This document shows positions 1-6,374 of a stretch of DNA of 6,455 bases, one piece after another. The DNA lies in assembly GCA_009927375.1 (NCBI GenBank), contig RFNE01000211.1:1-6455 (forward strand), in the 5' to 3' direction. The DNA is from Actinomycetota bacterium. Lineage in GTDB: Bacteria; Actinomycetota; Acidimicrobiia; Acidimicrobiales; Ilumatobacteraceae. Each line of letters opens with the position of its first letter. Position 1 is the stretch's first letter. A program made the position numbers and the translations under genes. The notes under the pieces are model-generated. The model did not search any database and was not told where the DNA came from. It saw only the letters and a list, made by a program, of their open reading frames with translations.

Positions 1-205
1 AATCCAGGTGTTCGGTGCGACTGGTGTGTCACAGTGGACGCCGCTCGCACGTCTCTATGCCGGGCAGCGCACCTTGCGACTTGCGGACGGTCCTGACGAA
101 GTGCACTGGCACGTCGTCGGTCGTGCTGAAATCTCTCGATTCGAGGGTGAGCCCGCGTTGCCGCAATCAAGCGAGCGCGGCGGGATGTTCTCCGGCCCGA
201 GCTGA
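1..205 (+). CDS. Acyl-CoA dehydrogenase, C-terminal fragment
   Basis: The 3' end of a gene that begins before the window; the reading frame starts at base 2 and ends at TGA 203-205, giving 67 visible residues. The fragment begins IQVFGATGVSQ and continues to TLRLADGPDEVH. In acyl-CoA dehydrogenases these are the last helices of the C-terminal four-helix domain: the Q-x-x-G-x-x-G segment contacts the FAD of the neighbouring subunit, and R-x-A-DGPDEVH is typical of the larger FadE/ACAD10-11-like branch. The enzyme would oxidise an acyl-CoA to the trans-2-enoyl-CoA in the cytoplasm and pass electrons to an electron-transfer flavoprotein. The family usually has GG where this protein has GA (FGATG), a mild variation. 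The catalytic base and substrate pocket lie outside the window, so chain-length preference cannot be judged. It converges on the aldo/keto reductase gene with only 3 bp between stops. Confidence 0.9.
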   Translation, partial: IQVFGATGVSQWTPLARLYAGQRTLRLADGPDEVHWHVVGRAEISRFEGEPALPQSSERGGMFSGPS

Positions 206-208
206 GGA

Positions 209-1207
209 TTACGGCCGGGTTGCCGGTGACTCGGTCTTGCGAGGATCGGTGATGATGAGACCCTCCAAGGTCTTGTCGATCGCCTTCATCAGATCGGAGT
301 CGAGCTTGACGTTCGCGGCCTTGACGTTGTCGTCGAGTTGTTCAGGACGCGTCGCTCCGACGATTGCCGAGGCAACGTTGCGGTTCTGCAAGACCCAGGC
401 GATTGCGAGTTGTGCCATCGTGAGCCCGGCGCGGTCCGCAAGCGGCTTGAGCTGCTGAACACGCTCGAGCACTTCATCGCTCATCCAACGCGAGATGAAG
501 TTCTTGCCGCTCAACTCGTCGGTTGCACGAGATCCTGCCGGTGGTGGCTGGCCGGGGAGATACTTGCCGGTCAACACTCCCTGTGCGATCGGCGACCACA
601 CGATTTGCGAGAGGCCTTCGCGTTCGCTCGCAGGGACTACTTCTTCTTCGATGACGCGCCACAACATCGAATATTGCGGCTGATTGGAGATGAACGGTAC
701 GTTCATCTGACGCGCAAGTTCCGCGCCACGAGTGATCTCATCGGCGCTCCATTCCGACACGCCGATGTAGAGGGCCTTGCCCTGGCGCACGACGTCGGCG
801 AATGCGAGCATCGTTTCTTCGAGCGGTGTTTCGTTGTCGAAGCGGTGCGCTTGATAGAGGTCCACGTAGTCGAGTTGCAGGCGCTTCAACGATGCGTCGA
901 TGGAGTGCATGATGTGCTTTCGGGAAAGACCACGATTATTCGGTCCTGAGCCCGTCGGCCAGAAGACCTTCGTGAACACCTCGATGCTCTCGCGGCGGAT
1001 TCCTGAGAGTGCTCGACCAAGCACTTCCTCTGCTTTCGTGCCCGCGTAAACGTCTGCAGTGTCGTAGGTGGTGATGCCGAGATCGAGTGCGCGCTTCACA
1101 CAGGAGCGTGCTGCGTCCTCTTCGACTTGACTGCCATGCGTGATCCAGTTGCCGTAACTGATCGCCGAGACTTTGAGGCCACTTCTTCCGAGGTATCGAA
1201 ATTCCAT
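209..1207 (-). CDS. Aldo/keto reductase (Kv-beta/YghZ-like)
   Basis: A 332-residue protein, normal for the family and intact. It is an NAD(P)H-dependent cytoplasmic oxidoreductase with a TIM-barrel fold that reduces aldehydes or ketones to alcohols. The N-terminus MEFRYLGRSGLKVSAI is characteristic. The catalytic tetrad is complete: Asp49 and Tyr54 (DTADVY), Lys80 (FTKVFW) and His121 (QAHRFD). Further family motifs are VGVSEW-like IGVSEWSADE near 148, SNQPQYSML near 175, SPIAQGVLTGKY near 207 and the cofactor-binding SAIVGATRPEQL near 285, which recognises the adenosine phosphate side of NAD(P)H. The closest described relatives are the voltage-gated potassium channel beta-subunit-like reductases and YghZ. 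The ATG at 1207 lies 9 bp after the transporter stop on the same strand, so the two are probably one operon, transporter first. Upstream there is only a weak AGG as a ribosome site. The substrate is unknown. Confidence 0.93.
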   Translation of the reverse strand: MEFRYLGRSGLKVSAISYGNWITHGSQVEEDAARSCVKRALDLGITTYDTADVYAGTKAEEVLGRALSGIRRESIEVFTKVFWPTGSGPNNRGLSRKHIMHSIDASLKRLQLDYVDLYQAHRFDNETPLEETMLAFADVVRQGKALYIGVSEWSADEITRGAELARQMNVPFISNQPQYSMLWRVIEEEVVPASEREGLSQIVWSPIAQGVLTGKYLPGQPPPAGSRATDELSGKNFISRWMSDEVLERVQQLKPLADRAGLTMAQLAIAWVLQNRNVASAIVGATRPEQLDDNVKAANVKLDSDLMKAIDKTLEGLIITDPRKTESPATRP

Positions 1208-1216
1208 GGCCTGACT

Positions 1217-2400
1217 CTATTGCGAACGTGTCTCGGCAGTCGTAGTGGATGGGTGACGAAGTACGGACAATCCCGCGATAGCGATACCGGAAACGACGAG
1301 GACGGTCATCGTGACGCTCGTGATTCCAAAGGCACTGCGCCGACCGAGGTGCTCATAGATCACCCAGAGAACATTGCCGCGATTCCGCCGGTCAGCGTCT
1401 GCATTCCGCCGAGGAGTCCAGAGGCACCCGCCTGGCGTTCCTCGGGGACGGACTGCGACACGGCGATGCCGGTTCCCGTGACGGTGAATGCATCGAGTGC
1501 GGACTGGGTGAGGGCGATGCCGAGTAAGAGGTATGGGGATTCGAGCGTGCCGTAGATGAGCATGTAGATCGCGCCAGCGAGGAGCCCGAACGCGCTCACG
1601 CGAAACGGTCCGTGTCGCTCGGCGATCTTGCCGCCCATCGTTCCAAAGAAGATCCATGGGAGTCCGAAGAGCGACACCCCCGCGTTGGCCACCCAACTCG
1701 GTGCACCCATGTCGTCCATCATCACGACCCACAGCGGGTCGAACACGCCGATCATGACGTACAGCGCGAGACCCACGAGGATCGCACCGAGCATCGGACG
1801 GATGCGCAACAAGTCGAAGGCGAATCGTTCCGTCGTGCGATCCTCCGGCGGCGTCTCCGGAACGTTCGCGCGCGAGATCACGACTGCCGCGAGCAGGATG
1901 AGCGCGGCCATGATCAGGAACGGTGCGGCGAGCCCGAACGCGCCGACGGTGAGCGCGGAGATCATCGGGCCGAGCGCAAAGCCGCCAACTTCGATCGACA
2001 CGCCGCGTCCGAGATTGCGGCCGACGTTGTCGCGATCACTCACGATGATGATGCGCCGGGTGGCGGGAATCGAGATGCCGGTGCCGATGCCCATCAGGGT
2101 GCGTCCCAGGATGAACACGGGAAGAGTTGACCCAAACGCCATGACGAGTGCGCCGACGACATTCAATGCGAAGCCGAAAGTCAGCATTCGACGCGCATGT
2201 CCCTTGTCGGCAAGTGGAGCGAGTGTGAGTTGGGCGATGAACGACGTGAAGAAGCCGACGGCGACGATGAAACCGAGCCCTGTCTCTTGGATGCCGTACG
2301 TGTCGCGCCAATCGTCGAGCATCGTGAACATCACGCCGTAGCCTGCGGCGAGCAATCCGACCGAAACTTGCAAGACAAGTACGAGTCGGGACTTGAGCAC
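1217..2400 (-). CDS. MFS transporter, one-base frameshift near 1364
   Basis: A major facilitator superfamily permease of the inner membrane. From GTG 2400 the frame runs 346 residues to a TGA at 1362-1360. It contains eleven hydrophobic helices: about residues 5-27, 41-62, 72-90, 93-112, 136-155, 157-177, 202-222, 236-256, 266-284, 288-312 and 325-345. The loop 2-3 signature of the superfamily is at LADKGHARR (64-71), and a charged linker (178-200) separates the two six-helix halves. The twelfth helix is encoded in the next frame, which reads VIYEHLGRRSAFG followed by a hydrophobic segment and TAG at 1219-1217. Adding one G to the GGG run (CCC 1363-1365 on the + strand) joins the two parts as FSGVIYEHLGRR, giving 394 residues, the usual MFS length. 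As written the product lacks its last helix. The transported compound cannot be deduced; drug or metabolite efflux and substrate uptake are both possible. The GTG start has no spaced ribosome site, and a TAATGT box lies 6 nt upstream. Confidence 0.87.
1363..1365 (-). other. Frameshift site in the MFS gene
   Basis: The - strand reads TTC TCT GGG TGA in the upstream frame and GTG ATC TAT GAG in the downstream frame. The sequences on the two sides join without loss if the three-G run had four Gs. This pinpoints a one-base deletion, real or an artefact, at the homopolymer. Confidence 0.8.
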
Positions 2401-2448
2401 CCTGCAACATTAGGTGTTGGCGCTTCGATCGCGCCGTAGTGTGGAGTC
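2401..2448. promoter_or_regulatory. Divergent promoter region between transporter and oxygenase operons
   Basis: These 48 bp are all that separates the GTG of the transporter (2400, - strand) from the ATG of the oxygenase (2449, + strand). Reading outwards, each gene has a TANNNT box exactly 6 nt before its start codon: TAATGT at 2412-2407 on the - strand and TAGTGT at 2437-2442 on the + strand. In actinobacteria this spacing is typical of leaderless transcripts, where transcription begins at the start codon. Between the boxes lies an inverted repeat, GGCGC (2419-2423) and GCGCC (2431-2435) with a 7-nt spacer, a possible operator. No convincing -35 element is visible on either strand. The oxygenase also has GGAG at 2443-2446, but only 2 nt before its ATG. 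All of this is pattern-based inference. Confidence 0.4.
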
Positions 2449-3301
2449 ATGGACGTCGCCGTCGTCGACTACCGATCCGCAACTGCCGCTCGCGATTTCA
2501 CACGCGTCGTTGCGAGAAACGGGGTTCGCCGTCCTCGTCAATCACCCGATCGACTATTCGATGGTGCTTCGACTGCAGCAGGAGTGGCTCGATTTCTTCC
2601 GCTCCGAGCGCAAGTGGGAGTTTCTGCCTGACGAGGGCGGCCAGGATGGCTATCGGCCGATGGAAGAGGCGGAGACCGCCGTCGGATTCTCGAAGAAGGA
2701 CATCAAGGAGTATTTCCACTGGTACCCATGGGGTCGTCAACCTGAGGCTGAGTCCCGAGTGGCGAGGGAAATGTACGACGCGGGATTCTCACTCGCTGCA
2801 GAGCTGCTGTCGTGGGTCGAGGAGTTCACTCCCTCGGAGATCTCCAAGCAGTTCACGATGCCGCTCTCGGAGATGATCAATGGGACGCAGCGAACGTTGT
2901 TGCGCATCTTGCACTATCCGCCATTGCGCGGGGACGAACCCGAGGGTTCGGTGCGTGCCGCAGCTCATCAAGACATCAACATGATCACCGTCCTCCCCGC
3001 GTCGAACGAACCAGGCCTCCAGGTCCGCGATCTATCGGGGAAGTGGCATGACGTTCCGTGCGATCCGGGCAGCGTCGCGATCAACGCCGGCGACATGCTC
3101 GATTACGCAACAGGCGGGTTCTACCCGAGCACGACACATCAGGTGACGAATCCGACCGGCGACGCAGCGAAGCGTTCGCGAATTTCGACGCCACTCTTCT
3201 TGCATCCCGCCGACGACGTCGTGGTCGCCAAGGGCACGACCGCATTCGAATTCCTTCGCGATCGCATCAAGCAGATCGCCGGCGTCGAGCTCCAGAAGTA
3301 G
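2449..3301 (+). CDS. Fe(II)/2-oxoglutarate oxygenase (isopenicillin N synthase-like), frameshift at codon 19
   Basis: A non-haem iron oxygenase of the isopenicillin N synthase/2OG-Fe(II) superfamily, 283 residues once corrected. Members couple oxidation of a small molecule to cleavage of 2-oxoglutarate to succinate and CO2; this bacterial branch has no settled substrate. The double-stranded beta-helix core carries the iron triad His173-x-Asp175 (AAHQDIN) and His230 (TTHQV). It also carries the co-substrate-binding Arg244-x-Ser246 (SRIS), followed by PLFLHP. The N-terminal family block is split between frames. From ATG 2449 the frame reads MDVAVVDYRSATAARDFTR, and the next frame continues SLRETGFAVLVNHPID. 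Skipping G2506 joins them into the usual start of this family. An in-frame GTG at 2414 or 2441 would avoid the shift but yields a Ser/Pro-rich, unfamily-like N-terminus, so I prefer ATG 2449. TAG 3299-3301 is 5 bp before the ALDH start, indicating one operon. Confidence 0.85.
2506..2506 (+). other. Frameshift site in the oxygenase gene
   Basis: In the run CACGCGTCGTTG, codons before 2506 read FTR in frame with ATG 2449, and codons from 2507 read SLRETGF in the next frame. One extra G at 2506 (or two missing bases) explains the switch. It is the only one of the four frameshifts in the window that looks like an insertion. Confidence 0.7.
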
Positions 3302-3306
3302 GGGTC

Positions 3307-4745
3307 GTGACGCTTCCGCTCGAGGTCAACACCGGGTCGCTCATCGGTGGAGAGTGGGTGAGCGGATCTTCGTCGATTGACGTCATCAACCCCGCGACCG
3401 GAGGAGTGCTGACGAAGGTCTCCAACGCGACGATCGCGGACTGCCTCGCCGCAGTCAGTGCGGCTGACCGAGCATTCGAATCGTGGAGCAAGACGGCTCC
3501 ACGCGTGCGAGGCGAGATTCTTCGTCGCGCATACGAGTTGATGATCGCCGAGCACGAAGCGCTGTCGCAGTTGATCACCCTCGAGATGGGCAAGGTGATC
3601 ACCGACGCGCGCGCAGAAGTCACGTATGCGGCGGAGTTCTTCCGTTGGTTCAGCGAGGAAGCGGTGCGCATCGACGGTGACTATCGCCGGGCACCAAGCG
3701 GAAACAATTGGTTGCTCGTGAGCCGTCAGCCGGTGGGCGTTGCATTGCTCGCCACGCCGTGGAACTTTCCGGCCGCGATGGCGACTCGCAAGATCGGACC
3801 CGCCCTCGCAGCGGGGTGCAGTGTGGTGTTGAAGCCTGCACACGACACCCCACTCACCGCACTTGCGATTGCCGACATTCTCGTGCGTGCCGGAGTTCCC
3901 GACGGTGTGGTGAACGTCGTCGTCACCGACCAGCCAGCGCCCGCGGTCGAGGCGATGCTCAATTCCGGTCGGGTGAGAAAACTGTCGTTCACTGGCTCGA
4001 CGCGCGTCGGATCCTGCTTCTCCAGCAAGCTGCGACGCGAATCATTAACTGCAGCATGGAACTCGGCGGTAATGCACCGCTCATCGTGTGTGCGGATGCC
4101 GACATCGACGTCGCAGTCGAAGGAGCGATGCTTGCCAAGATGCGCAACGGAGGTGCAGCATGCACCGCGGCGAATCGATTCTTCGTACACGAAGCGGTGC
4201 TCGAGGAGTTCACTTCCAAGTTCGTCGACCGCATGTCCAAGCTCGTGCTCGGTGACGGTTTAGCTGCGCACACGACGCTCGGGCCGCTCGTGTCGAAAGC
4301 ACAGCAGCAACGAGTCGGTGCGCTCGTCGAGGACGCTGTTGCCCGCGGTGCCAAGGTTTTGTGCGGCGGATCTGCGGTGTCCGAACCAGCATTCGGATTT
4401 CAGGCGACGGTCCTCGGTGGAGTGAACGTCGATGATCCTCTCCTGCAGGAGGAGATCTTTGGCCCGATCGCGCCACTCGTCTCGTTCTCCGACGAGACCG
4501 AGATGCTTCGTCGGGCAAACGACGTCGACCACGGACTCGTGTCCTATGTGTTCACCAAGGACGTCGGCAAGGGAATGCGGATCGCCGAAGCACTCGAGTC
4601 GGGAATGGTCGGTCTGAACCGTGGACTCGTGTCGGATCCGGCTGCACCGTTCGGTGGCGTGAAGCAGTCGGGCATCGGTCGCGAGGGCGGTCACGACGGA
4701 TTGCTCGAGTTCCTCGAGACCAAGTACGTGGCGGGGAACTGGTAG
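3307..4745 (+). CDS. Aldehyde dehydrogenase, succinate-semialdehyde dehydrogenase-like, frameshift near 4010
   Basis: A cytoplasmic NAD(P)-dependent aldehyde dehydrogenase of the GabD type, 479 residues once corrected, a normal length. Family landmarks in order are INPATG (27-32), TPWNFP with the oxyanion-hole Asn153, KPA with the cofactor-binding Lys176, FTGSTRVG (about 228-235), MELGGN with the general base Glu252, and NGGAACTAANRF with the nucleophile Cys286. The 34-residue Glu-Cys spacing is the standard one. These are followed by EEIFGPIAP and near the end PFGGVKQSGIGREGG. The last motif and the NGGxACTAANR block point to the semialdehyde branch, but the substrate is not proven. The first 235 codons are in the frame of GTG 3307, and the rest is one frame back. 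Adding one base between 4009 and 4011 gives STRVGILLLQQAA, matching family spacing. As written the protein would lose Glu252 and Cys286 and be inactive. The start lies 5 bp after the oxygenase stop, implying coupling. Confidence 0.87.
4009..4011 (+). other. Frameshift site in the ALDH gene
   Basis: GTC GGA TCC ends the upstream frame and ATC CTG CTT begins the downstream frame. One extra base after GG (for example GGG ATC) restores VG-I-L-L-L-QQAA. This has the four-residue spacing between the glycine and QAA motif expected of ALDHs, so a one-base deletion is the simplest explanation. Confidence 0.75.
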
Positions 4746-4755
4746 AGCTTTCACG

Positions 4756-4785
4756 TTGTCACCGTCCGCCGACGGCTGGTTGAAT
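4756..4785 (+). promoter_or_regulatory. Candidate promoter of the cyclopropane synthase gene
   Basis: TTGTCA at 4756-4761 matches the -35 consensus at five of six positions. After an 18-bp spacer, TTGAAT at 4780-4785 matches the -10 consensus at four of six. A start about 7 nt downstream would fall at the ATG (4793). This suits a leaderless mRNA, and there is no purine-rich ribosome site in the preceding bases (TGAATTTTTCAC). The match is suggestive only; the 47-bp gap after the ALDH also allows read-through. Confidence 0.35.
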
Positions 4786-4792
4786 TTTTCAC

Positions 4793-5908
4793 ATGTCGTC
4801 AGGTTCACGACAACTCGCAGAACGACTGTTGGCCGGCGTCGGCGTCACGATCAACGGGAGTGAGCCAACGAGCATTCGGGTGCACGATGAGCGCCTGTGG
4901 GATCGAGTGATCGCCCAGCGTCAACTCGGGTTCGGCGAGGCGTACATGGACGGCTGGTGGGACTGCGACCAGATGGACGAGATGCTGACTCGCGTGATCG
5001 CAGGCGATCTCCTCGGCGAGATCAGACCATCGGTGCGCGTCGTTGCTCAGGTCCTGCGCAGCAATCTCGTCAACCTGCAAACCAAGAAGCGCGCGGAGAC
5101 GAACGCACGGCACCACTACGACATCGGCAATGACTTGTATCAACGCATGCTCGACCCTCGCATGGTGTATTCATGTGCGTACTGGCAAAACGCCACAACG
5201 TTGGACGATGCGCAAGTCGCGAAATTGGATCTCATCTGCCGCAAGCTCGGTCTCGAGCCCGGAATGAAAGTGTTGGACATCGGCTGCGGATGGGGAGGTT
5301 TCCTGCGCTATGCGGCGGAGCATTACGGGGTGAGTGGAGTCGGAATCACTCCTGCTCCGCAGCAGGTGAGCATCGCAACTGAGCGCACCGCGCACCTACC
5401 GATCGAGATTCGACAGATGGACTACCGCGACGTGACGGGGACGTTCGACCGCATCGTGAGCGTCGGGATGATGGAACACGTCGGACCAAAGAACCTGCGC
5501 GCATTCTTCGACGTGTGCAACGCGCGGTTGGTTCCGGGCGGACTGATGCTGCACCACCTGATCGGTGGACTCGTGTCCAAGAACCACAGCGACCCGTTCT
5601 TCGATCGGTACATCTTCCCTGGTGGCGTGTTGCCGTCGATGGCGCAGTTCTCGGGTGCGAGCGAACCCGACTGGGTGATCGAAGACATGCACAACTTCGG
5701 CCCCGACTACGACCGCACGTTGATGGCGTGGCACGACAACATCGAGTCGCGATGGAGCGAGATCCCCACCTACGACGAGCGGTTCAAGCGGATGTGGAAG
5801 TTCTATCTCCTCGGCTCGGCGGCAGGCTTCAGGTCGCGCTCGTTGCAGTTGTGGCAGTACGTGATGCGCCGCAAGGGCACGCTCCCGCGTTACACCCCGG
5901 TGCGCTGA
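4793..5908 (+). CDS. cfa: Cyclopropane-fatty-acyl-phospholipid synthase
   Basis: A 371-residue, intact SAM-dependent methyltransferase. It adds a methylene group from S-adenosylmethionine across the double bond of unsaturated acyl chains in membrane phospholipids and acts at the inner face of the membrane. An N-terminal lipid-facing domain (about 1-105, with the GFGEAYMDGWWDCD block at 46-59) precedes the Rossmann methyltransferase core. SAM motif I is VLDIGCGWGG (160-169). Residues corresponding to the E. coli Cfa active site, which binds bicarbonate, are all present at a constant offset of 11: Cys128 (YSCAYW), Glu228 (MMEHVG), His255 and Ile257 (HHLIG), and Tyr306 (FGPDYD). YIFPGGVLPS and FKRMWKFYL also follow the E. 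coli pattern. Length and motifs favour Cfa over the shorter mycolic acid cyclopropane synthases. A 10-methylating or 10-methylenating homologue is possible, but no flavin reductase partner gene lies alongside. The 3' end overlaps the DoxX-like gene by 19 bp. Confidence 0.94.
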   Translation: MSSGSRQLAERLLAGVGVTINGSEPTSIRVHDERLWDRVIAQRQLGFGEAYMDGWWDCDQMDEMLTRVIAGDLLGEIRPSVRVVAQVLRSNLVNLQTKKRAETNARHHYDIGNDLYQRMLDPRMVYSCAYWQNATTLDDAQVAKLDLICRKLGLEPGMKVLDIGCGWGGFLRYAAEHYGVSGVGITPAPQQVSIATERTAHLPIEIRQMDYRDVTGTFDRIVSVGMMEHVGPKNLRAFFDVCNARLVPGGLMLHHLIGGLVSKNHSDPFFDRYIFPGGVLPSMAQFSGASEPDWVIEDMHNFGPDYDRTLMAWHDNIESRWSEIPTYDERFKRMWKFYLLGSAAGFRSRSLQLWQYVMRRKGTLPRYTPVR

Positions 5909-6287
5909 GCGTCCTCGGCTCCTCGCGCGACCGACAGCGCCCAGGCGAAGAAGAGGAACTGGAAGGGCAGTCGCCCGAATGAAATGAGCTGGTCGCCGAA
6001 GGGTCGGTCTCGCCAGTCCCAGGCCATGTAGAGGTTCGCGGGATACACCGCGATGAACAGGACGAAGGCGGCGAGCGCCGCTCGCTTCCGCGTCGACGGA
6101 CGCAACACGCCGATCCCAATGGTCACTTCGGCGATGCCGCTCACGATCGTCCAAAACCGCTCCCGAACGGCATCCACGGCGGAACGATGGCGTCGAAGAA
6201 TGCCGGATTGATGAAGTGCGTGACACCAGCTCCGAGGATGAAGAGCCCGAGGATGACCGCACTGTTGTTCCGACGGGAGTCGCTCAT
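5890..6287 (-). CDS. DoxX-like integral membrane protein, frameshift near 6168
   Basis: A small four-helix membrane protein of the DoxX/MauE-like group, 132 residues once corrected. The role of these proteins is poorly defined; some relatives take part in membrane redox or thiol metabolism. From ATG 6287 the frame reads MSDSRRNNSAVILGLFILGAG, then THFINPAFFDAIVPPWMP (first helix and the family's IVPPW motif). It would then stop at a TGA near 6143. The next frame continues VRERFWTIVSGIAEV (second helix), a basic STRKR loop, a third helix ending YPANLYMAWDWRDRP, and a fourth helix from GRLPFQFLFFAW, to TAA 5892-5890. One extra base near 6168 gives IVPPWMPVRERFW, matching the family. As written the product would be about 53 residues with a single helix. 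No clear ribosome site precedes the ATG; GTG and TTG starts upstream are possible but less family-like. It converges on the cyclopropane synthase gene. Confidence 0.83.
6168..6170 (-). other. Frameshift site in the DoxX-like gene
   Basis: The - strand reads ATG CCG TTC GGG in the upstream frame and GTT CGG GAG CGG in the downstream frame. One missing G (CCG GTT) or C restores MPVRERFW. The position is fixed to within two or three bases by the conserved PPW and ERFW motifs on each side. Confidence 0.75.
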
Positions 6288-6374
6288 CACGCCATCTTGG
6301 CACCCGAGCCGTGGATGCGCACATGGTGACCATCGTTTCTGAGACAATGAACATGGACCACCCGAGGAGACCCC
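6288..6374. promoter_or_regulatory. Divergent intergenic region upstream of the DoxX-like and the last gene
   Basis: These 87 bp separate two divergent starts. On the + strand, GAGGAG at 6364-6369 is a good Shine-Dalgarno match 5 nt before GTG 6375. It decides that start over the out-of-frame ATGs at 6347 and 6353. GACAAT at 6343-6348 could be a -10 element, though no matching -35 is seen. A short inverted repeat, ATGGT-G-ACCAT at 6323-6333, lies upstream and could be an operator or chance. Confidence 0.3.

Noticed and set aside
338..949. Long open frame on the + strand opposite the aldo/keto reductase
   Set aside because: It is the mirror of a strongly conserved gene, its Arg/His-rich translation matches nothing I recognise, and it has no ribosome site; such frames are common in GC-rich DNA.
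1208..1219. TAGAGT box 6 nt before the aldo/keto reductase ATG as a leaderless promoter
   Set aside because: It has the same spacing as the boxes at 2407 and 2437, but its TAG is the stop codon of the upstream transporter and the two genes are 9 bp apart on one strand, so an operon is simpler.
1360..1366. Programmed -1 ribosomal frameshifting as the reason for the split MFS gene
   Set aside because: There is no standard slippery heptamer, and three other genes in the window show comparable single-base breaks at unrelated sequences, so a common technical cause is likelier.
4762..4789. CCGTC-CGCC-GACGG hairpin followed by TTTTT as a terminator of the ALDH operon
   Set aside because: The stem is only 5 bp and the T run begins 9 nt after it, too far for a standard intrinsic terminator; the sequence also falls inside the candidate promoter spacer.
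5396..6262. Long - strand frame across the cyclopropane synthase and DoxX-like genes
   Set aside because: The translation is Arg/Ser/His-rich low-complexity sequence and overlaps two recognised genes on both strands.
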